Shown here in pieces: positions 34,411 to 42,533 of a stretch of 64,000 nt of DNA. The DNA lies in assembly GCA_050302475.1 (NCBI GenBank), contig JBNLBF010000001.1, positions 124,001-188,000 of the forward strand, in the 5' to 3' direction. The translations under genes and the position numbers were made by a program. Source of the DNA: NORP23 sp050302475. GTDB taxonomy: Bacteria; Pseudomonadota; Alphaproteobacteria; Rhodobacterales; Rhodobacteraceae. A model generated the notes under the pieces. That model made no database searches. It was given only the letters and a program-made list of their open reading frames with translations, and was not told the origin of the DNA. How positions within the stretch are numbered: position 1 is the first letter of the stretch; each line of letters starts with the position of its first letter.

Positions 34411-34881
34411 ATGGACAAAATTCCATTGACGAGTGCTGGATTCAAAAAGCTGGACGCGGAGCTGAAACAGCTGAAATCCGTGGACCGTCCGGCTGTGATC
34501 AGAGCGATCGCAGAAGCGCGTGAACATGGAGACCTGTCGGAGAATGCCGAATACCACGCCGCCCGTGAACAGCAGAGCCATATCGAAGGCCGCATCAAAG
34601 AGCTTGAAGGTGTGATAGGGCGGGCCGACGTCGTTGATGTTTCCAAACTGTCCGGCGCAATCAAGTTCGGTGCTAAAGTGAAGATCGTAGACGAGGATAC
34701 CGACGTCGAAAAAACCTATCAGATCGTCGGTGAGCCCGAAGCGGATATCGACAAGGGCCTCCTGAACCTCAAATCCCCGCTGGCGCGCGCGCTGATCGGG
34801 AAAGAGGAAGGGGATTCCATCGAGGTTAAGACACCGGGCGGCGAGAAATATTACGAGATTCTGTCGATAACTTATAAATAA
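34411..34881 (+). CDS. greA: Transcription elongation factor GreA
   Basis: A 156-residue factor that rescues backtracked RNA polymerase by stimulating transcript cleavage. The N-terminal coiled coil carries the catalytic acidic tip in EHGDLSENAEYHAAREQQ; the C-terminal FKBP-like domain includes SPLARALIGKEEGDSIEV. A strong GGAGGGGG precedes the ATG. It is the first gene of a likely three-gene unit, followed after ten bases by the next gene. Confidence 0.97.
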   Translation: MDKIPLTSAGFKKLDAELKQLKSVDRPAVIRAIAEAREHGDLSENAEYHAAREQQSHIEGRIKELEGVIGRADVVDVSKLSGAIKFGAKVKIVDEDTDVEKTYQIVGEPEADIDKGLLNLKSPLARALIGKEEGDSIEVKTPGGEKYYEILSITYK

Positions 34882-34891
34882 GGACATAGGG

Positions 34892-35863
34892 GTGGGCCCA
34901 TTTGACAAGCTGATACCGCGATCCGCGCTCGAAGGGCGGGAAACCGCTGTGGCGGTGACGCTGACGGTTATCTGGGTGCTGCTGCTGGTTGCCTATGGTG
35001 CCGGTTATTTCGGCCTGTTCGGTGATGTGGCCGAACCCCGTGATGCGGCCCTCCTGGAGGTCCTGTTCTTCCTGATTGTCCTGATCCTGCCGATTGCGCT
35101 GGTCTGGTTGATGACGGCGATGATGCGGCGATCCTTCCAGATACAGGACGAGGCGCGTCGGCTGGAACGACAAGTGCGCGATCTGCAGGCGGGCGGGCGG
35201 TCGCAGTCGGGAGTCTCGCAGCCCCGGATCAAGGACAACCGGATCGAAGGACTGCAGGAGCGGGTCACCGAACTGACAACCCATGTCAAAACGCTGGAAG
35301 CCGCTATCCAGTCGATGCGAAAGGTTCAGGCGGGCGAAGCCACCCAATCGAGTTTTACATTCGAAGGCGACGAAGAAGAGGACACCGCAGCTGCCCTCGA
35401 CTGGTCCGACCTGATCAAAGCGCTGGATTTCCCGCGCGATGAAAAGGACAGCGACGGGTTCCGGGCGCTGCGCGCTGCCAAGAAGGACGAAAATGCCGGA
35501 CAGCTGCTGCGCGCAGCCGAAGATATGCTGAACCTGCTGGCGCAGGAGGGCATCTATATGGATGACTTCCGCCCCAAAATCGCCCCCGCTCGCGACTGGC
35601 GGATATTCGCACAGGGGCAACGCGGAGCGCCTGTGGCCGCTGTCGGCGCGATTGACGACCCGGAGGCGTTGGAACGGGTCGAGGCCCGCAACCAACGCGA
35701 CCAGATTTTCCGCGATGCGGCTCTGTATTTCCTGCGCCGTTTCGACATATTGCTGCGGTCCCTGCAGGACAGCGCCAGCGACGGGCAGGTACAGGCGCTG
35801 GCGGACACGCGCACAGGTCGGGCGTTTATGCTGTTGGCAAGATCGGCAGGGATGTTCGGCTAG
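34892..35863 (+). CDS. Conserved two-helix membrane protein with coiled coil, function unknown
   Basis: A 323-residue protein starting at GTG with AAGGA upstream. Two membrane helices (about residues 19-42 and 55-77) are followed by a basic/acidic coiled coil (about 83-145, including ARRLERQVRDLQ and LQERVTELTTHVKTLEAAI). An acidic linker (EGDEEEDTAAALDW) and a helical C-terminal domain of about 150 residues end it. I do not recognise a named family. Its position in the greA unit, three bases before a uracil-DNA glycosylase-like gene, gives no firm clue. The large soluble part probably faces the cytoplasm. Confidence 0.7.
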   Translation: MGPFDKLIPRSALEGRETAVAVTLTVIWVLLLVAYGAGYFGLFGDVAEPRDAALLEVLFFLIVLILPIALVWLMTAMMRRSFQIQDEARRLERQVRDLQAGGRSQSGVSQPRIKDNRIEGLQERVTELTTHVKTLEAAIQSMRKVQAGEATQSSFTFEGDEEEDTAAALDWSDLIKALDFPRDEKDSDGFRALRAAKKDENAGQLLRAAEDMLNLLAQEGIYMDDFRPKIAPARDWRIFAQGQRGAPVAAVGAIDDPEALERVEARNQRDQIFRDAALYFLRRFDILLRSLQDSASDGQVQALADTRTGRAFMLLARSAGMFG

Positions 35864-35866
35864 GTC

Positions 35867-36454
35867 ATGGATGCCGAGCTGCTAGCGGCCGACATCCGCG
35901 CCTGCACGATCTGCCGGGACCTGCCGCTTGGCCCCAAACCGATTTTCAAGCTGTCGGCGGACACACGCATCCTGATCGTCGGACAAGCCCCCGGACGGCT
36001 GACCCACGCCGCTGGGCTACCGTTTGACGATGTCTCCGGTGACCGTCTGCGGGACTGGATGGGGGTGGACCGGGCGACGTTTTACGACGACCCGCGCATT
36101 GGCATCCTGCCGATGGGGTTCTGCTATCCCGGCAAGGGTGCGGGTGGCGACCTGCCCCCGCGCCCGGAATGCGCCGAGGCGTGGCGGGAGGCAGCGCTGG
36201 CCGCGATGCCAAAGGTAGAGCTGACACTGGTCATCGGCCGCTATGCCATCGACTGGCATCTGCCGGTGGCGCGGGGGGCGAAGATTTCGGATGTGGTCAG
36301 GGACTCGCGGCGGGTCTGGCCGGATCATATTGTGCTGCCGCATCCCTCGCCACGGAACAACCGGTGGTTAAAGCAGAACCCGTTTTTTGAAACGGAGGTT
36401 TTGCCAGTGGTTAGGGAGAGAGTGGGCCGGATATTGAACCAAAGTAGGAAGTGA
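35867..36454 (+). CDS. Uracil-DNA glycosylase-superfamily protein
   Basis: A 195-residue protein with the superfamily motif I as VGQAPGRLTHAAGLPF and motif II as LPHPSPRNNRW. The N-terminal CTIC pair recalls families that hold an iron-sulfur cluster, but the full four-Cys pattern is not evident. It probably recognises or removes deaminated bases, though the variant active site means the activity is uncertain. It is translated three bases after the previous gene. Confidence 0.8.
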   Translation: MDAELLAADIRACTICRDLPLGPKPIFKLSADTRILIVGQAPGRLTHAAGLPFDDVSGDRLRDWMGVDRATFYDDPRIGILPMGFCYPGKGAGGDLPPRPECAEAWREAALAAMPKVELTLVIGRYAIDWHLPVARGAKISDVVRDSRRVWPDHIVLPHPSPRNNRWLKQNPFFETEVLPVVRERVGRILNQSRK

Positions 36455-36534
36455 CGGCTGCGCTAATATTGCCAAGAACCAATATGATTATTTAAGCTAT
36501 TTCTGAGCGTTTTTTTACCAATTCAGGATATAAA

Positions 36535-37104
36535 ATGACTTTAAAATACGATTTCGATTTTTTTTCGATTATTCCCGACGCAGTCGTGCAAGGAAAACAC
36601 AAGGATTTTCTTTCTGAAATCGGGTTCGATGCGGGGGCATCACAGAATAAAATGCCGATGTTCCGCTATCCGGAAACGCTCGCCGCGCTGTCGCGTGCGC
36701 CGGATGAGGTGAAGCACTTTATGGCAAATATGGGATTCGGTGGTGTGATCTATGATTCCGGTGCACCAGCTGGAAATTACCTGCCCGCTGACGAGAGATA
36801 TAGAAAAGAGGTCATGGGGAAATTGTTTGTTGAACAAGCCCTTCCCAACGTCAAAGCGATGATGTCGGCGAATGTGCCAGATGGCGAATTCAGTTTGTCC
36901 GATTTCTGGGAGTATAATATTGCCGCAACACCTGTTGGTTCGATCGGAAAATCGCAAAAATCAACTGGTAGGTTGGTCGAAATTCTCGATAGGCTTGGCA
37001 TCGAATTGACAGGCAACCCGGCCCAACAGCGGCGAACGGCGATAAATTATGCCGGTATGGCAGTTGGCGGGGTGCTTATCCTGTTTTGGTTTCTGTTTCG
37101 GTAG
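36535..37104 (+). CDS. Unrecognised tail-anchored protein
   Basis: A 189-residue protein of unknown family. A soluble region without signal peptide is followed by a single C-terminal membrane helix (NYAGMAVGGVLILFWFLFR), the layout of a tail-anchored protein. Notable features are an aromatic N-terminus (YDFDFFSIIP) and a conserved-looking GFGGVIYDSGAPAGNYLP segment. AGGA lies before the ATG, and the 80 bases upstream are AT-rich, unlike neighbours. It converges on moeA, eight bases away. Whether it is a lineage-specific or acquired gene cannot be told here. Confidence 0.6.
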   Translation: MTLKYDFDFFSIIPDAVVQGKHKDFLSEIGFDAGASQNKMPMFRYPETLAALSRAPDEVKHFMANMGFGGVIYDSGAPAGNYLPADERYRKEVMGKLFVEQALPNVKAMMSANVPDGEFSLSDFWEYNIAATPVGSIGKSQKSTGRLVEILDRLGIELTGNPAQQRRTAINYAGMAVGGVLILFWFLFR

Positions 37105-37112
37105 GCGTCTGG

Positions 37113-38369
37113 TTAGATGCCAAACTCGCTGAACGGATAATAGCGCACAGGGTCACCCTGCTGGATGTCCCGCGCCCCGTCCTCCAGTTCCACCAATCCC
37201 GCCGCCCAGCTGAGGCCAGATATCCGGCCTGATCCTTCGGATTTGAAAACCTCAGCATGACCATCCGCGTTCAGACGGGCGCGGAGATATTCACGCCGTC
37301 CCGGCTTTTTGTTTTTGGCAAATGCCGCCGGAACCGTCATTGCGCGGGGCGCACGCCAGCCAGCGCCGGACAGAGTCATCAGGGCCGGACGAGCGAAGAT
37401 CAGGGTGCAGACAAACGCCGCCACCGGATTGCCGGGCAGACCAAAGACTGGCACGCCGTCCCACAGGCCCAGCGCCAGCGGGCGGCCGGGTTTGACAGCG
37501 ATACGCCAAAGCGTGTGGGTGCCCCGGTCACGAAGGGCTGCGGAGATATGATCCTCATCCCCCGCCGACGCCCCGCCCGAGGTCAGGATCGCATCGCAGC
37601 GGGTCGCGCCATCGGTCAGGGTCGCATACACGCGGTCCGCATCGTCGGTGATATGACCAAGATCTACCGGTTCCATTCCCCATTGTCGGATCAAGTCCAG
37701 CAGCATGGGGCGGTTGGCGTCGTAAATCTGGTGAGGGGCGATGGGATCGCCGACCTCGCGAATCTCATCGCCGGAGGACAGAACACCGACACGCAACGGC
37801 TTGCGGACACTGACGGTTTCCACCCCGACGGCGGACAATAGCGCGAGGTCTTGGGGGCGAAGGATATGGCCTTCGCACAGCAGCGCTTCGCCTTCCTTCA
37901 CATCTTCGCCAACAGGGCGGGTGTTGGCACCTTTTTTCAGACCGCGTTCGAACAGGATATGAGCGGGAGTAACTGCGCAATCCTCTTCGAGCACCACGGT
38001 GTCCACGCCTTCGGGCAGCATGGCGCCGGTCAGGATGCGGATGGCGGCGCCTTTGGGCACGCTTCCCGCAAACGGAGCTCCGGCGGCGGCCCGACCCGGG
38101 ATCAGCGGCAAAGTCTGTACTTTGTTCAGATAGGCATGGGCAAACCCATACCCGTCCACCGCCGAATTCGCATAAGGCGGGTTGGCCCGGTTTGCCTGAA
38201 CTTCGGCGGCCAGAACGCGGCCACCGGCCGCGACGGTCGGAACGGGCTCGATGCCCGTGACGGCCGTCATCCCTTGCCGCAGATGCTCCAGCGCCTCATC
38301 CACAGGGGTCCAGTGGACGCCCGGCGGCAGGGCGAAACAGTCGTTCCGAAGTTTCGGCGGATTACTCAA
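37113..38369 (-). CDS. moeA: Molybdopterin molybdotransferase
   Basis: A 418-residue enzyme that inserts molybdate into adenylylated molybdopterin. Domain landmarks are ANPPYANSAVDGYGFA, RILTGAMLPEGVDTVV, LTSGGASAGDEDH and FGLPGNPVAAFVC. The C-terminal beta-barrel domain follows. The start overlaps the mobB stop by eight bases. It is the last gene of the molybdenum cofactor operon. Confidence 0.95.
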   Translation of the reverse strand: MSNPPKLRNDCFALPPGVHWTPVDEALEHLRQGMTAVTGIEPVPTVAAGGRVLAAEVQANRANPPYANSAVDGYGFAHAYLNKVQTLPLIPGRAAAGAPFAGSVPKGAAIRILTGAMLPEGVDTVVLEEDCAVTPAHILFERGLKKGANTRPVGEDVKEGEALLCEGHILRPQDLALLSAVGVETVSVRKPLRVGVLSSGDEIREVGDPIAPHQIYDANRPMLLDLIRQWGMEPVDLGHITDDADRVYATLTDGATRCDAILTSGGASAGDEDHISAALRDRGTHTLWRIAVKPGRPLALGLWDGVPVFGLPGNPVAAFVCTLIFARPALMTLSGAGWRAPRAMTVPAAFAKNKKPGRREYLRARLNADGHAEVFKSEGSGRISGLSWAAGLVELEDGARDIQQGDPVRYYPFSEFGI

Positions 38370-38859
38370 GCCCGACCTCCTTCAGGATGAAGTCAGCAAC
38401 TGCAGTAACATCGTCGAGCGCCATAACCGGCACCGTCTGCCCTTCCAGCGGCTGGTCCGAGGCAATGGCGCGGACCGTATCGTCATCATCCGCAATCAGA
38501 CCTTGGTTGGTTTCCGCGCGATGCGCCTCTACTTTGGGATGCGGATCACGTTTGTAACCCTCCACCAGCACCAGATCGACCGGAGCGAGTTTTTCCAGAA
38601 ACTCCGCCAACGGCGCTTCCGGTTCACCACGGTTTTCGTGCATCAAAGCCCAACGGTTACGGGAGGCTAGCAGCACCTCTTTCGCGCCGGCGGAGCGATG
38701 GCGGTAGCTGTCTTTGCCGTCGTGATCAATGTCGAACGTATGATGGGCATGCTTGACGGTGGACACGGAATAGCCGCGCCCGGTGATTTCAATGACCAGC
38801 CGTTCGACAAGGGTGGTTTTCCCGGAATTCTTCCAGCCGACAACACCGTACAGTTTCAT
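38362..38859 (-). CDS. mobB: Molybdopterin-guanine dinucleotide biosynthesis protein MobB
   Basis: A 165-residue GTP-binding P-loop protein. Walker A is GWKNSGKTT near residues 8-16, VKHAHHTFDID follows, and the LVLVEGYKRDPHPKVE element is characteristic of MobB. It assists MobA in making the guanine dinucleotide form of the cofactor, needed by DMSO-reductase-family enzymes such as formate dehydrogenase. It overlaps mobA by four and moeA by eight bases. Confidence 0.94.
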   Translation of the reverse strand: MKLYGVVGWKNSGKTTLVERLVIEITGRGYSVSTVKHAHHTFDIDHDGKDSYRHRSAGAKEVLLASRNRWALMHENRGEPEAPLAEFLEKLAPVDLVLVEGYKRDPHPKVEAHRAETNQGLIADDDDTVRAIASDQPLEGQTVPVMALDDVTAVADFILKEVGLE

Positions 38860-39467
38860 GTTTGCCCCGCGAACAACTGTTTGGCGCGGAGCATATCCTC
38901 CGGCGTGTTGACATTAAAGAAGGGATCGTCGCCATCGAACATGACCTTGGCGCAGCCATGCGGTTCGGTCCAGGCGATAACCTTGCGCGTGCCCTCCGCC
39001 AAGGCACGCCGCAGGTCATCGCGTAAGGAAACTGACCAGAGGCCGAACGTTGGATGGCGGGCAAATTTACGGTCCGGATCAGCAGTCATCGCCATGGCGA
39101 GCGGGTTGTCCTCTGCGTCCATCTGCGCCCGCATCCGTGCGACAAGATCGGCGGGGAAAAACGGGGTGTCGCCAGCGGCGGTTGCGATCAGATCAGCCCC
39201 CTGCTCTGCCGCCCAGTCCATACCTGCCAGCACCCCGGCCAGCGGTCCGGCGAACCCGTCAATATTGTCAGGAATGACCGGCAGGTTGTAATCTGCGAAC
39301 CGCGCTGGATCGCCATTGGCGTTGATCACCAGCCCGTCCACCTGCGGTGACCAGCGGTCAATAACATGTTGCAGAATCGACTGCCCGCCAAGGTCCAGCA
39401 AACATTTGTCGCCTCCGCCCATACGGGTCGCCAACCCGCCAGCAAGGATCACACCGAGGGGTTTCAT
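38856..39467 (-). CDS. mobA: Molybdenum cofactor guanylyltransferase
   Basis: A 203-residue nucleotidyltransferase that attaches GMP to molybdopterin. The GTP-binding start LAGGLATRMGGGDKCLLDLG and the catalytic ATAAGDTPFFP segment are present. The frame extends to 39614, but ATG at 39467 overlaps the preceding stop codon as ATGA and begins the canonical protein, so it is chosen. Confidence 0.94.
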   Translation of the reverse strand: MKPLGVILAGGLATRMGGGDKCLLDLGGQSILQHVIDRWSPQVDGLVINANGDPARFADYNLPVIPDNIDGFAGPLAGVLAGMDWAAEQGADLIATAAGDTPFFPADLVARMRAQMDAEDNPLAMAMTADPDRKFARHPTFGLWSVSLRDDLRRALAEGTRKVIAWTEPHGCAKVMFDGDDPFFNVNTPEDMLRAKQLFAGQT

Positions 39468-39985
39468 GTTTTGCGCCATGCAGTGATGCGTGACAGGGCG
39501 TCTTCTTTGCTCAGATCGTTCAGCGCCTCCGCCGGAACCGGTAGGAAGCCCCATTCCATCACCACCAGCGCCAGCCCCGGGCCAATATCCACAACATTCG
39601 TTATGGCTTTCCAATCATATTTTGTATCAGTCAGATCGCTTTTGACATGCACCCCCTCCGGCCCGAAACGGAGGGTGAATTTCCCCTGAGCTTCGACTGA
39701 TCGAGCTTGACGCTGAGCCGCCAACCATGCGTTCCCCCGCGCTGCGCCAAGACCCGCAATTAAGCCAATCACAACACCAATATAGATCCCTATTAGGCCG
39801 TGGCCGAAATTGTAAGGACTGTAAATCCTTGCCGCTATCGTCATCGCGATTACGGCAATAATCAGCGCAATCGCCGCGATCCAAAAGGCTTTGCGTTTCT
39901 CGGCCTTGGTCCACCCGGCAGCGCGGCGATAGATTTTGTTCATCTCGCCTGTCCACGCGAAGGTCAGGTTAAACGGCTCAGCCAT
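39464..39985 (-). CDS. YcxB-like small membrane protein
   Basis: A 173-residue protein with two membrane helices (about residues 33-52 and 64-82) and a C-terminal domain of about 80 residues. The latter (FGPEGVHVKSDLTDTKYDWKAI) resembles the YcxB-like C-terminal domain. Function is unknown. It lies between fdhD and mobA with overlaps of eight and four bases on either side, so it is tightly bound to the molybdenum cofactor operon. Confidence 0.75.
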   Translation of the reverse strand: MAEPFNLTFAWTGEMNKIYRRAAGWTKAEKRKAFWIAAIALIIAVIAMTIAARIYSPYNFGHGLIGIYIGVVIGLIAGLGAARGNAWLAAQRQARSVEAQGKFTLRFGPEGVHVKSDLTDTKYDWKAITNVVDIGPGLALVVMEWGFLPVPAEALNDLSKEDALSRITAWRKT

Positions 39986-40847
39986 CGTTGCTTCCCTTCC
40001 GTGTGGATTTGCGTGGCTCGTCCGCGATGCTTGCCAGATCCGCGTCCCATTCCAAGCGCCCTTCGCCCGACAGACAAATAAATCGTTTACCGCGCATGCG
40101 ACCGATCAAGGTCAGGCCGACCTGGCGGGCGATTTCGACGCCCCATGCAGTGAAGCCGGAACGGGATGCCAGAGTCGGTATCCCCATCAACGCGGTTTTG
40201 ATCACCATTTCCGAGGTTAGCCGCCCCGTCGTATACATAATCTTATCGTCAGGGGTTTCGCTGTTTAGCATCATCCAGCCGGCGATTTTGTCGACAGCGT
40301 TATGGCGGCCGACGTCCTCCATATAGACCAGCGGCACATCCTCCCGACACAGGACCGAGCCGTGAATGGCCCCTGCTTCGAGGTACAGGCTGGGCATCGT
40401 GTTGATCTGGTGGGCGAGCGAATACAACCATGAGGTTTTGAGGGGCGTGGCGGGGAGAGTCACGTCCTCCAGCCCCTCCATCATATCACCAAACACCGTG
40501 CCGACCGCACAACCCGACGTGCGGGTCTTTTTCTTCAGCTTTTCTTCGTAATCTGTTTTGCGTTCGGTGCGCACGACGACCGTCTCGATTTCTTCGTCAA
40601 AATCAACCTGTGTCACCACGTCATCCGCCAGCAACATCCCCTGATTACGCAGGTATCCGACGGCCAGATATTCCGGATAATCGCCAATGGTCATCGCCGT
40701 CACGATTTCCTGAGAGTTCAGGTAAATCGTCAGCGGGCGTTCTTCCACCACGCGGATTTCCTGCATCTCGCCATTATGGTCCATTCCGGTGACTGGTCGT
40801 GTCAGGCGCGGATCACTAGGATTCGGTTCTATCAATAATTTTGGCAC
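39978..40847 (-). CDS. fdhD: Formate dehydrogenase accessory sulfurtransferase FdhD
   Basis: A 289-residue protein that transfers sulfur from a cysteine desulfurase to the molybdenum cofactor of formate dehydrogenase. Landmarks are EEIETVVVRTERK, EDVGRHNAVDKIAGW and YTTGRLTSEMVIK. In the catalytic loop (TSGCAVGTVFG) only one Cys is present, where the E. coli protein has a CxxC pair. It is the first gene of the five-gene operon ending in moeA; formate dehydrogenase itself is not in the window. Confidence 0.94.
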   Translation of the reverse strand: MPKLLIEPNPSDPRLTRPVTGMDHNGEMQEIRVVEERPLTIYLNSQEIVTAMTIGDYPEYLAVGYLRNQGMLLADDVVTQVDFDEEIETVVVRTERKTDYEEKLKKKTRTSGCAVGTVFGDMMEGLEDVTLPATPLKTSWLYSLAHQINTMPSLYLEAGAIHGSVLCREDVPLVYMEDVGRHNAVDKIAGWMMLNSETPDDKIMYTTGRLTSEMVIKTALMGIPTLASRSGFTAWGVEIARQVGLTLIGRMRGKRFICLSGEGRLEWDADLASIADEPRKSTRKGSNDG

Positions 40848-40913
40848 GATGTGTCAGAACTCTTCATTAGTTATCGGGGAATTTCCGCGATATAGGCAGA
40901 GGGAATTTGCAGC

Positions 40914-41627
40914 ATGGGTCGGGATATGTCCAGAACGCGCACAGCTTATTGGAAGGGCCTCTGGGCCGGGATGCCGTTTCTGGTGATGGCGGTACCGTTT
41001 GGCGTGCTGTTCGGGGTTGTGGCCACCGACGCCGGGTTTGATATTTTGCAGTCTTTCGCGATTTCGGTGATCGTGGTCGCAGGGGCCTCGCAATTTTCTG
41101 CGGTTCAGGTCCTGAGCGATGGCGCGCCCTGGTATATCGCGGTTGCCACTGGGCTGGCGGTGAATATGCGGATGGCGATGTACTCGGCATCATTAGCGCC
41201 GCATTTGGGTAAGGCGGCGACGTGGCAGCGCGTTGTGCTGTCCTATTTCATGATTGATCAGACTTATGGTGTTTCGATCCTTGAGTTTGATCGCAAGCCA
41301 GAGGCGAGCGTGTCGGAAAAACTGGCCTATTTCTTCGGCACGGCGACGCTGATCTTTCCGGTTTGGTATGCGTCGACGCTTCTGGGTGTGGTCGCTGGAG
41401 CAGCGATCCCGCCAGAATATGCGCTGGATTTTGCGGTGCCGATTATGTTCATAGCGCTGGTTGCGCCGAGCTTGCGCAGCCTGCCGCATCTGGCGGCCGC
41501 GGTGGTGTCGGTCGTTGTGTCACTGGCGTTGGTCTGGATGCCCTATAACCTGTGGCTGATGGTGGCGGCAGTTGCGGCGATGATCACCGGTGCAGAAGTC
41601 GAACGTCAAATGGGAGCACGCAAATGA
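40914..41627 (+). CDS. azlC: AzlC-family branched-chain amino acid exporter, large subunit
   Basis: A 237-residue membrane protein with about seven helices. The segments MPFLVMAVPFGVLFG, GASQFSAVQVL and NMRMAMYSASLAPHL are typical of AzlC, the large subunit of a branched-chain amino acid exporter. An alternative start is the ATG five codons in. It overlaps azlD by four bases (ATGA). Confidence 0.92.
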   Translation: MGRDMSRTRTAYWKGLWAGMPFLVMAVPFGVLFGVVATDAGFDILQSFAISVIVVAGASQFSAVQVLSDGAPWYIAVATGLAVNMRMAMYSASLAPHLGKAATWQRVVLSYFMIDQTYGVSILEFDRKPEASVSEKLAYFFGTATLIFPVWYASTLLGVVAGAAIPPEYALDFAVPIMFIALVAPSLRSLPHLAAAVVSVVVSLALVWMPYNLWLMVAAVAAMITGAEVERQMGARK

Positions 41628-41944
41628 CCGATACGTCCATCTGGCTGACAATCGTTTTTCTAGGGATCGGGACTTATCTAATCCGCTATTCATTTGTCGG
41701 ATTTCTCGGCGACAAACAATTGCCTGCGTGGCTGATCCGGCATTTACGTTATGTGCCAGTCGCGGTGATGCCGGGGCTGATTGCGCCGCTGACGGTGTGG
41801 CCGGCTGCGACGGGTGGTGAACTGGATCCTGCGCGGTTGATTGCAGCAGCGGCGGCGCTGACTATCGGTGCCGTTTTCCGCTCGGTCCTCGGCGCGATAT
41901 TCGGGGGCATGGCGGTGCTGTATCTGGGGTTATATTTCCTCTAG
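41624..41944 (+). CDS. azlD: AzlD-family exporter subunit
   Basis: A 106-residue membrane protein with four helices, beginning MTDTSIWLTIVFLGIGTYLI and carrying LRYVPVAVMPGLIAP, the AzlD pattern. It forms the exporter with AzlC. Its start overlaps the azlC stop, and its last 15 bases overlap the 3' end of the convergent Lrp-type regulator gene, whose product could control amino-acid export. Confidence 0.9.
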   Translation: MTDTSIWLTIVFLGIGTYLIRYSFVGFLGDKQLPAWLIRHLRYVPVAVMPGLIAPLTVWPAATGGELDPARLIAAAAALTIGAVFRSVLGAIFGGMAVLYLGLYFL

Positions 41945-42400
41945 CGGTAAGGCCGTAGTTTTGAACACGGTCCGCAGCGCAAAGCTGGAATGCATCTGCG
42001 CGACACCCGGCAACCTCGCCAGTTTCTGGCGGTGGATGCGGGCGAAATCGTCAGTGTCTGACGTGACAACTTTCAACAGATAATCCGCTGTGCCCGCCAT
42101 CAGGTGACATTCCAGCACGTTGGGAATGCGGGCGACCTCACGCTCGAACGCCTCCAGCACTTCGTCTGCCTGACCCGACAGCGAGATTTCCACAAAAACG
42201 GTTGAGGGCATCCGCACCGCCCGACTGTCGAGCAGCGCCACGTAGTTGCGGATGATCCCGTCACGCTCCAACCGCTGAATGCGGCGATGACAGGCGGAGG
42301 GCGAAAGGTTCACGCGATCCGCGATATCCGCATTCGACATCCGCCCGTTGCGCTGCAACAGGTCAAGAATCTTCATATCAAGCGCATCGAGGTCATTCAT
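41930..42400 (-). CDS. Lrp/AsnC-family transcriptional regulator
   Basis: A 156-residue regulator. The N-terminal helix-turn-helix spans DLLQRNGRMSNADIADRVNLSPSACHRRIQRLE; the C-terminal RAM domain includes ECHLMAGTADYLLKVVTSD, which binds an amino acid. It is transcribed away from ald across 133 bases, the classical arrangement for an AldR-type alanine-responsive activator. An inverted repeat in that gap is a candidate operator. Confidence 0.92.
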   Translation of the reverse strand: MNDLDALDMKILDLLQRNGRMSNADIADRVNLSPSACHRRIQRLERDGIIRNYVALLDSRAVRMPSTVFVEISLSGQADEVLEAFEREVARIPNVLECHLMAGTADYLLKVVTSDTDDFARIHRQKLARLPGVAQMHSSFALRTVFKTTALPLEEI

Positions 42401-42410
42401 TCGAAGTTTC

Positions 42411-42436
42411 TTCTACAAATTAGACGATTGTTAGAA
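42411..42436. promoter_or_regulatory. Candidate Lrp-type operator upstream of ald
   Basis: The near-inverted repeat TTCTACAA (42411-42418) and TTGTTAGAA (42428-42436) lies just before the regulator start, in the gap shared with ald. AT-rich imperfect palindromes are typical Lrp/AsnC sites. The ald promoter should lie further right, near 42480-42515. Confidence 0.4.
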
Positions 42437-42533
42437 GTTTATCGCATGATAATGGCATCCGGCAACCCATCTTTGCAAAGCAATTGCATCAGGTACGCGC
42501 TAGTATCTCGCATAATCTAACAGGAGACTCGCC

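Noticed and set aside
36466..36485. Weak stem-loop after the uracil-DNA glycosylase-like gene
   Set aside because: Only six AT-rich base pairs with an eight-base loop; not convincing as a terminator.
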